In this document: in pieces, positions 26,363 to 35,379 of the stretch
How the letters are laid out: each line of letters opens with the position of its first letter
Position numbering within the stretch: position 1 is the first letter of the stretch
NCBI RefSeq assembly: GCF_030848805.1
Contig: NC_092360.1
Span: forward strand, 4,588,001-4,652,000
Direction: 5' to 3'
From: Temnothorax longispinosus
Taxonomy: Eukaryota; Arthropoda; Insecta; Hymenoptera; Formicidae
DNA length: 64,000 nucleotides
Program-made: the position numbers and the translations under genes
The notes under the pieces: generated by a model
Told to the model about the DNA's origin: nothing
What the model saw: only the letters and a program-made list of their open reading frames with translations
Database searches by the model: none

Positions 26363-29300
26363 CGCGACTTGGTGCGACTTCGTGCGTCGGTGTCGTCGCA
26401 TGCACACGCATTGCACGCAGACGTGTTCGCGCGACATCAATAGCGCATACCTGTGTAAGCAGGGTGTATTGTCTTATAGAAATAGCGCAAACGCTCGATT
26501 ATGCTTTTAGGAGTATATACAGCGATATATATAGTTTACGGCGTCGACTTTCCGTATTGTTCTCAACAAAACGAACCGCGCCGACGTTGAATCAATAATC
26601 GGCGCGCCATTCGTGGTCTCCGGCCTTTGTTCGCGGGTTACTAAATTGTTGTCTGAGCCCCAATAGAGATTTGAGCGTTGCGCCCGACCGACCGTCGAAT
26701 GTGTCCGCGCGATATGGCTGTTTCCGTTGGTTTACGCGTGCACACATTTCGCGTTAATAATACTTATTAAGTTGTCGGAACGGAGGAATGAAACACCGTA
26801 CTCGCATCTCTGGTGAGATTTAATTCGATATCTTGAGCAGCCCCGGGAAACGTCAGGAAAATATCACGTGGAAAACTTTGATATTACTCGGAATATCTTC
26901 AAGTATAAGAAAAGAGCGACATGATACATGTATACAGACACCTATTTCGAAGAAAATTTAATTCGATTTTTATGAAATAAAATTTTACAACATAATTTAT
27001 TACTAACACAAAATACGTACATACATGTATTTTGCATTAGTAATAATTTATATATAAACTATAATTATGAAAAATATAAAATTTAACATTTTTACAAGGC
27101 GACGTTAGTAAATTATCAACATACGCATTGTAATAATTTCATTTAATTATCCAAGAAATTATGCTTTTTATGAAAAGCGATTACGTGTTGGCAAAGTCAT
27201 GAATTACATCACGCACGAGTGTAACAATTGTTAAGTAAAAATCTTCTGCTACCATACTAAAGGCGATCGTGACTGAGCCGAGTCTCAGAACATATGTTAG
27301 GAAATGCAAAATAACGCGGTCGAATCTATCACGGAGATAAAGCATCGGTGGTAACGTATTTGAAATAAATAAGTAGACATACCGGGAGTTTGCAAAACGG
27401 ATCCCCGTCGACGTGCCCCGAACGAATAATCAGTTAATTCTCCCGCCGATATCCAACAGGCATCATTATTACGATCGTGTAAGCGTTGCATTGTGTGCCG
27501 TGTCGTTACAAGGCGTGGCACTTTGCGCACCAAGGAAGCACTGATACGCCGGCGGTGATAGCGTGGCACACGAGAGCCGGTGTGTGCCTTTCGACTTCCA
27601 GGACGCTATCGCGGCCAGAGCGCTCGTGCTATCCTGGGTACCGGGACACGGAAACACCGGTGTGTGTGTACTTTCAGGATTAGTGGCAGCCAGCTGCACC
27701 GCATTTGCTTCGCGTGACGTATTGCTCATTTCAGATTTTTCCTCTTCCAGCAGAGATCAAGAAGCAAACGTATATGGATCGTTCTGTATCAAATCGCACA
27801 AGTTTTGGAGCAAATTATCGGAGTTTAATATCCGTTGGCAATCACATTTTTACACCTGTCTAAAATTGGCGCGTCGATACAAGAAACGAGAAGGCAAAGA
27901 TAAGGATCGGCAAAGGATTATAAAAATTGAATGACGTTATTTTCCCCGCTCATTTATTATGCATATCGATTCATTATCGCTATCGTATTTATAACTGTAT
28001 ATCCACAGCGCGGATACATACTGGTCACAGAAAACAAAATGTCACCCGCGTATAATCTTCCTTTGAGTACCTATACCAATCCACTAATATACGTCTATCT
28101 AATACACATCGGACAGACTCGATTTTTAACGAGCGCGCTTTTCTCATTGGAAGCGAGTCACACGCGTCTGCAAGACGAAGGATGCCTCCCTCCCCCCATC
28201 TAACAGGCCTTTAATCCTGTTCTCCGCCCGGATACTGGTTCGTCCATCCTCGTTATCTCTAACTGTATTTCTAAAATAAACGCGCCGCAATATCGCGCCG
28301 ACCCGCCATGCAAGTCCGTCCGTCTCACACCCTCTTCTGAGCCGCTTTTTCCGACCGATTCTCGGAGACGCTTCGCGGTCGACCTCTCGCGAAATCGCGA
28401 CTGTCGTAAACGACGGAGGAGCGTTTCGTAAACGCCGTTCTTTGACATATCCCGAGCCGATGGAGTTCGGCGCGGCGCGGCGCGTTGCGATCAGCGCCCC
28501 GCGTTCCGATTCTCACGTATAGATCTTCGCACACAACTCGATCCTTTGGCTTTGTCGAAGGATCATGCGCATGTGAGTCAAGTCGTGGCCGAAGCCGGAG
28601 AATCTTTCTTTGTCAGGGTTTCCCATAGCGTCCTCCTCGCTTTCGAATGTTCGATCCGCGACGTCGCTTGTCGCGGCCGCTCTTACAAGGAGTTCGTTAT
28701 GTGGAAAAAGCGACTTGGTCGCGCCGGCTGACGTGAGTCCGCGTAACTCCGGACAATTCGCGTCTTATTATTTTCAGCGATTTTTTTTTTAGCGAAATGT
28801 TCCCATCCTTGTCAATAGTTATCCCCGTAAAGCGCAACTTTTTTTAATAAATTTGTTTCTTATATTATTTCTCTAAATTGTATAAGAAAAATAAACAATT
28901 TCTCTAAATAATAATCTATATATAAAGTATATAATATATATAATAATATATATAAAGTATCCTTTCTAATTCTCTCTATATCTGTTGTATATTTCGCTCG
29001 TATCAATCTTCTTTGCTTACTTCTTAATTACTGCATCACGTTCTTTGCATATTCTCATCTTTACTTTTTCTATCCTTTCATATCACAATAGAGATATACA
29101 ATATAATAACATCGCTTATACATCTTAATCGACAGGAATTATTTTCTAGGGGAGGGACGCGTTTTCTCTTTTAATGATTTATTTACACTGCGTGTATTAA
29201 TAAGTATGTGTTACGCCTCCGCACGGTCGAATAGACCAGAGGTTGAGGCCGATGAGTTATACTCACGCGATACGCGCGGGGCTCGCGTCTCATTTACTTA

Positions 29301-30290
29301 TCCTAACGGGCATTGATAAACGCTGTCGCGTCTTCTCTTTGGCGCCCTAGTTCTCACGCGTGTAACGCCGCGCCGCAACCGCGGCGCGCCGTTGTGGGAT
29401 TCTATCTGAAAACTATATCTATAGAAACGCGCGACTTCGTCGCCGGCGAAGCGAGAGCTCAGGAATTCGCGCTTCTCGCATAAGCGAGCGAAATAATTAT
29501 TCGCGCCGCGGTGGGAAAATTATTCCAGCGGATCGATCACACCGGAAATGCGCGTGAAAAAAAAGACGCGCGATTCGCGATAGCCTCGCCGGACTCGTTT
29601 GTACCGCACGATATATCGATTAATCCTTTCACTGCCAATATTTTCTTTTTTTTTACGGTAAAAAAAAACCGCGGGTATCGCGCGCTGAATCGCGGCCGAT
29701 CACTTTAAAGAACACCGGAAGCTCCGGTCTCCTTTGATCGCGATCGAATCACGTGTTCACGTGCTTGATTCTTCTTTTTTCGATCCGATCCTCCGCAGAT
29801 TTCGCGATGAGTCAAATTGGGGGAGAAAGAATTAACGGTCTACTCCGTAAAGATGGAAATATTACGACAAAGTGAATCATATTGCAATTTTTCTTAAAAG
29901 CCACGAACCTTTCTTTAGATCTTCGAGATATTCATGACTTGAGCGCACTACTGTGTGTGCAATGCTTAATAGATAAATCAGCTTTAAGTAGAGTGTTCCG
30001 GCGAGTAATGTCAGACCGAGTAAATCGCGAAGTCAGTCCGTCGAAATAGGTCTTTAACTTCGAAATCGATCACGTATTCTCGGCAGCGAGCGCAAGAAAG
30101 ATCGATTCACGATCGAGCGCCGGCGCGGCACGACGTCGACGCATGGAGTGGCGACTGGCGCGGGGTAGCGTCGGAGATATTGCGCATCGTTCCCTGAGAA
30201 TCGATCAGTGATTAGAATGGGACCGCAGCTCCATTCGGGTATCACTAACACTGAGTGGGCGTAATTTTATGTAATAAAAAGTCAGCAAAG
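26363..30290. other. No gene recognised; CpG-rich blocks at 27240-27730 and 28200-29720
   Basis: 28200-28780 and 29220-29720 are CpG-rich, with a GGCGC repeat at about 28469; 28840-29130 is AT-rich. A TTTTTTTTTACGGTAAAAAAAAA-type inverted repeat lies at about 29645-29667, preceded by TTAATCCTTTCACTGCC, which weakly resembles a piggyBac end. Confidence 0.55.
26992..27051. repeat. 60-nt AT-rich hairpin
   Basis: ATAATTTATTACTAACACAAAATAC pairs with GTATTTTGCATTAGTAATAATTTAT with few mismatches and a 10-base loop. AT-rich hairpins arise easily by chance or from small MITEs. Confidence 0.5.
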
Positions 30291-30301
30291 GAATAACTCA
30301 C

Positions 30302-30340
30302 CGGCCGATGCGCAGCAGCGGAGTTGTACACTGCGTTGAT
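30302..30340 (-). other. Candidate 39-nt second exon, left divergent transcript
   Basis: On the minus strand, TTTCTATGTTACAG precedes the exon and CGGCCG|GTGAGTTATT closes it: a textbook AG acceptor and GTGAGT donor 39 bases apart. The right arm has the same arrangement with 42 bases (33219-33260). The two exons differ by small indels that sum to three bases and share the last 27 bases except for one substitution. Read in the frame that ends on CAT CGG CCG, both stay open and end in Y-N-S-A-x-A-H-R-P, but they are too short to call coding. Similarity between the arms ends about 10 bases beyond the donor. Confidence 0.45.
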
Positions 30341-30732
30341 CTGTAACATAGAAATATTTCTACATTGAAGCAAAACATATCCCAGATAATCAATACTTGA
30401 AGTAAATAATTACGCGCTCGTTAAATTTTTAAAACGTTATTTTAATAAATATTTCTGATTTTAAAATATTAATGCAAGAAATATTCGCGGCTGCCGCAAG
30501 CGGCTACATATTTCCACGTTGACTCGTTCGCATAATTAATCCGCGAAAAATCGTGCAAGTAATATCACGACCGTACGAATAAGAGAGAGACGCGATGTTC
30601 GCGACGTAATATTTCTTCTCGCATATACCGGAGATTGAAATTGCTCCGACGAAATTGCACCAAAGTTAAACTTGGAAAGTGGCGGAATCCGCCACATCAG
30701 AACAGCAAAATAATAAACAAATGGCAATTACC

Positions 30733-30858
30733 TCACGGTTGCTCCGCCGTTGCCCGATGCCTCCTAGGCCTCCTCCTCCTCTCCTCAGTCCTCCACTCCT
30801 CCCCCGATGTCGCATCTCTGTCGGCGCACTCACTCACTCGTTCACTTGACTCGTACAT
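30733..30858 (-). CDS. Short conserved ORF (possible uORF), left copy
   Basis: Minus-strand ORF of 41 codons starting MYESSERVSECADRDATSGE and running into an arginine/glutamate-rich tail that ends with TGA one base before the candidate donor. The first 20 codons align with the right-arm ORF at 32707-32793; after that an indel shifts the frame and the products diverge. This fits a non-coding leader with a conserved motif better than a selected peptide. Confidence 0.15.
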   Translation of the reverse strand: MYESSERVSECADRDATSGEEWRTEERRRRPRRHRATAEQP

Positions 30859-31054
30859 GAGGGAAAATATCGTCACTTATGATCGCGCGACACTTTCGAC
30901 ACTTTGCACGCGGCACTCCCGGTATTATAATCTCGCGACACGACGCGTAATTAATTACACGGCGACGGAAGAATTGCGGTGGAAAAGCTACGAACGAAGC
31001 TGTACGATCCGCTCGACGTCCGTCGATGTCCCGCAACCCCCGCAGGTAGACGCT

Positions 31055-31064
31055 AACATGGCGG
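31055..31064 (+). promoter_or_regulatory. ATGGCGG motif (YY1/Pho-like), left copy
   Basis: AACATGGCGG matches the AAnATGGCGG core recognised by YY1 and its insect relative Pho. The same decamer occurs at the mirror position in the right arm (32515-32524, opposite strand), inside the longer shared block ATCTCCGCCATGTTAGC. In many animal promoters this motif lies just downstream of the start site; that placement here is inferred. Confidence 0.4.
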
Positions 31065-31559
31065 AGATAATTTAATGAATCGCGCGGCCAACTTCACTCG
31101 CCACCTAGAAGCAAGTGAAGCAACCGTCGCGAGGACACTACACTTGCTGCTTGTCAAGTGATTTATTTAGTTAACCGCAATTAAATTATCGATTTATGAA
31201 CACTGTCTATCTCACGATCGCCAAATATCAAAACACGATAAAATACGAGGTTAAACGTAAGACGTTAAGACTGTGATCTGTGATTGCTAATTAAACACGT
31301 CGCGGCGTTACTCGATTTAGGATTCGCTCGTATCTTTCATCCGTGTTCCGAAAACGACGACAAATTCACTCCGAAGCCACGACGCGAGAGGCGAGCCAAG
31401 TTGACGGCTGAGAAAAGCGAAGTTCGAAAGAATAATGTAATTTAAAGTCAGTATTATCGAACACGATATATCTCGGTATCGGTATCGCGAAGAGTACATG
31501 TATTAAATACACATTCGATATCACATATCACACATATATCACATAAGTACATATATAAC

Positions 31560-31900
31560 AGTTTTCCGTAATCCGAAAACGGAGTCCGCGACGATACGTA
31601 CGTTACTCCGCGCAACGATCTACGATCCGAGAGTCAGTAAATTCCAAGACGAGGTCGCGTGACGCGGGCGCCGCGCCGCGACTTTGCTGTAAACATGATG
31701 GAGTGGGGGTAGAGTGACTAGCACGGTGCGCGTCTCGGTGTGTCTAGTTACTTTACTCCCGCTCTATCCCCATTATTCGTGTTGCCGCGACGCTCGCGAC
31801 CCCGTCGTTGCTCTCGGATCGCGTTGCGGAGTAACATACGAATCGCCGAGCAGCCGGTGTTTCAGATTGCACATTACAGAAAACTGATACATCGAATGAT
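31560..31900. promoter_or_regulatory. Centre of the inverted duplication, candidate bidirectional promoter
   Basis: The symmetry axis lies near 31731. On either side are mirror-image CpG-rich blocks: GTAGAGTGACTAGCAC at 31709-31724 faces GTGTCTAGTTACTTTAC at 31740-31756, and GTTACTCCGCGCAACGATC at about 31602-31620 faces its counterpart at about 31812-31835. Spliced-exon-like signals point outward from this centre on both sides, so the simplest reading is a shared region from which two transcripts start in opposite directions. I see no convincing TATA box. The transcription start sites cannot be placed from sequence alone. Confidence 0.4.
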
Positions 31901-32514
31901 TATAGCTAATACATGTGCTTCGCGGAAATTCTTCGGACACGAGGTATAATACGCGATCGATAATACTGACTTGTCAGAACGCAGCCGACGGTCCAATGAG
32001 GAAAATTTGTTTTCGAAAAAGAAATTCTTTCATTGTACCATCGCTTGCGTTCCAAAAAACGCGCGGGCATGACCGCTCTCATCTTTCTCTCTGCTTCGAC
32101 ATACGACTGAATGTAGACCGGCCCTAATCGATCTCGCTTTCCTCAACCGTCAACTTGATTCGCCGCTCGCGTCTCGCGGCGTGTCATGCGGCTTCGGCAT
32201 TGTCGTTTTCGGAACACGGATAAAGAATACGAGCGGACGAATCGGAGTAATGCCGCGACGTGTTTAATTAGCGTCATTAGCGATCACAGATCGCAGTCTC
32301 TATTAACGTCGTACGTATTTAACTTTGTATTTAATCATGTTTCGATATTTGGCGATCGTGGGAGATAGACACGAATGCGTATGTTCATAAATCGATGATT
32401 TAATTGCACTTAACCAAAATCGCTTAACAAGAGTGACAAAGCAGCAAGTGTAGCGTCCTCGCGACGGTACGAGAGTGGCGAGTGAAGTTGGCCGCGCGAT
32501 TTACGGAATTATCT

Positions 32515-32524
32515 CCGCCATGTT
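32515..32524 (-). promoter_or_regulatory. ATGGCGG motif (YY1/Pho-like), right copy
   Basis: CCGCCATGTT on the plus strand is the reverse complement of AACATGGCGG and mirrors the site at 31055-31064. Retention in two otherwise diverged copies supports function. The alternative is that the ATG inside it is a translation start (a 32-codon ORF follows), but that frame is broken by a length change of about 10 bases in the left copy. Confidence 0.4.
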
Positions 32525-32706
32525 AGCATCTACCTGCGGACATCGACGGGCGTCGAGCGGATCGTATAGCTTCGTTCGTAGCTTTTCCGCCGCAATTCTT
32601 CCGTCGCCGTGTAATTAAGTACGCGCCGCGTCGCGAGATTAATACCGGGAGTGCCGTGCAAAGTGTCGAAAGTGTCGCGCGATCATAAGTAACGATATTT
32701 TTACGC

Positions 32707-32793
32707 ATGAACGAGTCAAGTGAACGAGTGAGTGAGTGCGCCGACGGAGATGCGACATCGGTGGAGGACCGAGGAGAGGAGGAGGGGGCCTAG
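32707..32793 (+). CDS. Short conserved ORF (possible uORF), right copy
   Basis: A 28-codon ORF lies within candidate exon 1 and ends in TAG at 32791 before the donor. Its first 20 residues (MNESSERVSECADGDATSVE) match the left copy's ORF at 17 positions. The observed differences (N/Y, G/R, V/G) are amino-acid changing and I see no silent changes, so conservation looks like nucleotide-level conservation rather than coding constraint. If the transcript is a 5' leader, this would act as an upstream ORF; it is not supported as a stand-alone gene. Confidence 0.15.
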   Translation: MNESSERVSECADGDATSVEDRGEEEGA

Positions 32794-33218
32794 GAGGCAT
32801 CGGGCGACAACGGAGCAACCGTAGGGTGAGTGATTATTTATTTGTTATTTTACTGTCCTGTGGCGTGGCGGATTCCGCCGTCACTTTCTCGAGCGCGACT
32901 TGATTCCTATTACGTGACACTCATTACTCGTTCGAGATTTAACTCCGATGCAATTTCGCCGGAGACGCCGGAGTTCGATCTCCGACGTTTGCGAGATCGA
33001 AATCGAAAGATATTACGTCGCGAACGTCGCATCTCTCTCTCTTATTCGCACGGTCGTAGTATTATTTGCACGATTTTTCGCGAATTAATAATACAAACGA
33101 GTTAATGCGGAAATATGCAGCCGCTTGCGGCGACCGCGATTGTATATTTCTTGCATTAGCATTTTAAAATCAGATATTGGACGCTGTTTTAATGTAAAAA
33201 TATTTCTATACGTTACAG

Positions 33219-33260
33219 ATCACAACGCAGTGTTACAACTCCGCTGTTGCGCATCGGCCG
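33219..33260 (+). other. Candidate 42-nt second exon, right divergent transcript
   Basis: TTTCTATACGTTACAG (acceptor AG at 33217-33218) is followed by 42 bases and then CGGCCG|GTGAGTTATT (donor at 33261). Both boundaries are conserved against the left copy at 30302-30340, while the intron interior is more diverged. A microexon bounded by near-consensus sites in two diverged copies is the strongest local evidence for real splicing. No downstream coding exon is recognisable in the remaining 30 kb to the right. Confidence 0.45.
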
Positions 33261-33453
33261 GTGAGTTATTTTCTGAAGCATTATATACTGGAGCTGATCC
33301 CTCATCTCCGATTGATTTCTCATTCGAGCACATTTTTTGAAGACACGCCGGCCTCGATATCTCGCGAATTCTTGTCTGGATGAATGTTGCGATTGCCGTC
33401 GGTTGTCATAATCGCGCTTATAATTTCACGTTTACAATGTATCCGACCAAATG

Positions 33454-33475
33454 ACCCTTAGTAATTACTAAGGGT
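33454..33475. repeat. 22-bp perfect palindrome
   Basis: ACCCTTAGTAATTACTAAGGGT is perfectly self-complementary with no spacer. It lies about 180 bases right of the inverted duplication. It contains TAATTA, a homeodomain-type core, at its centre. Confidence 0.9.
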
Positions 33476-35365
33476 TAATAGTTTGGATGCGATCGTTTTC
33501 ATCGAGTCCGAGCAGGTATTCGTAAAGATGAAAAAGAAGTTATGAAATAAATGAAATTTGATATTCCTTCTCCGATGCAGCGCTGTATCGATAGGTTTTT
33601 TTCTTTTTATTCTGCGAGAGTGCAATATCTGACGTTTATCGAATCGCGTTTAATGATCATTAGAGAGCGATCGGGAGAAAGAAGAAACGATATTGCCGCG
33701 AGAAAGAAGTCGATTAAAGCGCGCATTTCGAAAAAAAATTGATATAATTATAATACCGATCTTATAATATAATTCTGAATATAAAAAAATTCTAAAAATT
33801 TATTTCTTAAAATAATAATGACAAAAGGATGCTAGATCTTGTGGACATGAGTATATTTTTCGTATCTGTCTAAATAAATTTTGACAATTATATTAAAGTT
33901 TTATTTATAAGTGTATTTAAATTTTAGTTGCTCAAATTGCTTTCTCTCATGATTGATAGATAGCAGCGTGTTAGATTTATTTAATTTATCTGATGCGATC
34001 TTTAATTAAAAATTGGAGAAAATAAAATCTTGATATTAGAGTCGGATAAATTAATCCTTCAATCTTTTGAAATTGGCCGTGGCGAGTGTTCCACAGTGGA
34101 ACGGTGGTCACGCGACATTCACCCGAGGAAAAAGGAAGGCACGAAGAGCTCTCGGGATGGGTTTCTCTCTTTGGTGGTGAATTTCTCTTGCCGGTTGCTA
34201 CCGGCTTATCTTGAGGCCGTCACGAAGAGCCGGTTGACTCAATGTTGCGACGTTTTTTAACATCTCGAGCAATCACTTTTGAAAACTTCGAAGAAGATTG
34301 GAAGAAACACTTCGTTAAATATTACAGATCTGTTTCTATATGTATGTGTCGGTCGTGATGAGTTATTGCAATCTTATCGCGACATTTTATAAAAACAACC
34401 TGTAAATATCATTTCATTTCAATTTATGAGCGTTTATAGAACGTATAATATCCATAAATTACGAAGCGTCCATGCCTTGCTTTTCTTATTACTGCCAAGA
34501 ATGTCCGAAAGAAAAAAAGCGGCGAGCGTATAATACAACCTTGCGAAATATGCAAGTGTTCTCGGATGATACCTTCGCGAAGCATCGAGACGTTTAGCGC
34601 GAGGGGTACGAGAGGAAGGGAGAGGAATGCGAATAGCGAGGGGGCGAGGGAGATTAAAAGAGGGAGAGACTTTGTCGGTTGGCAAAGTCGAGGCTGCCGA
34701 GCCACGACTTGACATCGCTGACCCATGGCGTTTCACGATACATGAAGAGGTCGCCGAGGAACGCCGAGATCGCTACTTGAACGAGCGTACCGCCCGTTAA
34801 GTAGGCGGCACGAACGATCCCGACGGATTAATCGCGGAAAGTGTGAAGCGACCTGAAGCGCACGGTAGGTCTACCCGGCAGCGAACCGTTGCTAATTCGC
34901 AACCGAGGAGGCCGCGGAGCCGCCGTGAACGCCGACACTGTGCGAATTTAAGATTCCTCGCGGCGTATTACACAGGCCGCCGCCTGAAAAGGTATCCATC
35001 AGTGGTGCAAGCTTGTACTTGGGGCAATTTACGGCGAATCTTCTCGGCATAAATTCAACGCGAAGCTTGATTACCGGACCCAGCACCGTGACAGAGAATT
35101 TCAACCGTTTAGCCGAGATAAAAAGATATATTCCGAATCAGGAATGGGATGCGAGCATTGTTGTATTAATTTAGAGATCCTTATCTTTTGAGCGTTAATT
35201 TCTATGAACATTAGCCACGGACATATATTATATTGCTACATGGAGAGAAAGCTCATCTCTTAATCTCCTTTATTTTGTACTCGTTCTTGAATCCTTAATA
35301 ACGATGAATATATACAGCATTTAATTACTCCGTTATTCGATCTGCGTTATACAATGTAGTTATTG

Positions 35366-35379
35366 ACAGGTATACCTGT
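35366..35379. promoter_or_regulatory. CAGGTA/TACCTG dyad
   Basis: ACAGGTATACCTGT is a perfect 14-base palindrome made of two facing CAGGTA cores, the core shared by Zelda-type and ZEB/Snail-type sites in insects. Binding is inferred only. Confidence 0.3.

Larger units (their letters stand above)
30732..31070 (-). other. Candidate first (5' untranslated) exon, left divergent transcript
   Basis: Minus strand. The 3' boundary is the donor GAG|GTAATT, with the exon ending at 30732. The upstream limit is not determinable; I placed it at the conserved ATGGCGG block. The exon contains the run GAGTCAAGTGAACGAGTGAG and a purine-rich GAGGAG stretch just before the donor, all shared with the right copy at 32508-32825. 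The candidate intron that follows is 391 bases (30341-30731) and ends in a typical AG acceptor. No long reading frame crosses it, so it looks like 5' leader or non-coding RNA. An overlapping plus-strand ORF of 146 codons exists, but its frame is not kept in the other arm. Confidence 0.4.
30291..31724 (-). repeat. Left arm of a ~3 kb diverged inverted duplication
   Basis: Read on the minus strand, this arm matches the plus strand of 31738-33271 nearly from end to end. Landmarks found in both arms in the same order from the centre outward are: an AGTNACTAG-type block at the centre, a GTTACTCCGC block, GTCAGTATTATCGA, ACATGTATTA, ATTTGGCGATCGTG, ATCTCCGCCATGTTAGC, GTGTCGCGCGATCATAAGT, GTGGCGGATTCCGCC, TGCACGATTTTTCGCG, and GCATCGGCCGGTGAGTTATT. 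Many substitutions and small indels separate the arms, so the duplication is old. The two arms differ in length by about 100 bases, partly from an insertion in the right intron near 32900-32990. On this strand the arm reads like a promoter plus two 5' exons. It carries no transposon-like terminal motif at its outer edge, so I read it as an inverted segmental duplication rather than a fold-back transposon. Confidence 0.92.
32508..32825 (+). other. Candidate first (5' untranslated) exon, right divergent transcript
   Basis: Plus strand counterpart of 30732-31070. It ends at the donor AGG|GTGAGT with the exon's last base at 32825. The left copy uses GAG|GTAATT at the homologous place, so a usable donor is retained even though the bases differ. 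The exon runs from the ATGGCGG motif block through a GAGTGAGTGAGTG run to a GA-rich stretch directly before the donor, which resembles a purine-rich splicing enhancer. The start is arbitrary. The candidate intron is 393 bases (32826-33218), close to the 391 of the left copy despite internal indels. It could be the 5' leader of a protein gene whose coding exons lie right of the window, or a long non-coding RNA. Confidence 0.4.
31738..33271 (+). repeat. Right arm of a ~3 kb diverged inverted duplication
   Basis: Plus-strand copy of the sequence present on the minus strand of 30291-31724. The match runs from the centre (about 31738) to just past the splice-donor-like GTGAGTTATT at 33261-33270, and then disappears abruptly. 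The 33272 flank (CTGAAGCATTATATACTGG) has no counterpart beyond 30290. Within the arm, the best conserved blocks are the purine-rich stretch 32700-32825 and the short block 33219-33270; the middle of the intervening segment is looser and contains extra sequence. Similarity therefore is not uniform, which is what is expected if parts of the duplication are functional, although a formal alignment is required to show it. Confidence 0.92.

Noticed and set aside
27563..27934. LVLSWVPGH motif reminiscent of RNase H of non-LTR retrotransposons
   Set aside because: The residues after WVPGH (GNTGVCVLSG) do not follow the family pattern, and no reverse transcriptase or other RNase H residues appear nearby; probably a chance match.
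29625..29645. TTAATCCTTTCACTGCC, similar to a piggyBac end
   Set aside because: No opposite end or internal element could be found; too short to support.
30635..31075. 146-codon plus-strand ORF in the left arm
   Set aside because: The homologous frame in the other arm is broken soon after the shared IVTYDRATLSTLCT segment, and splice signals point the opposite way.
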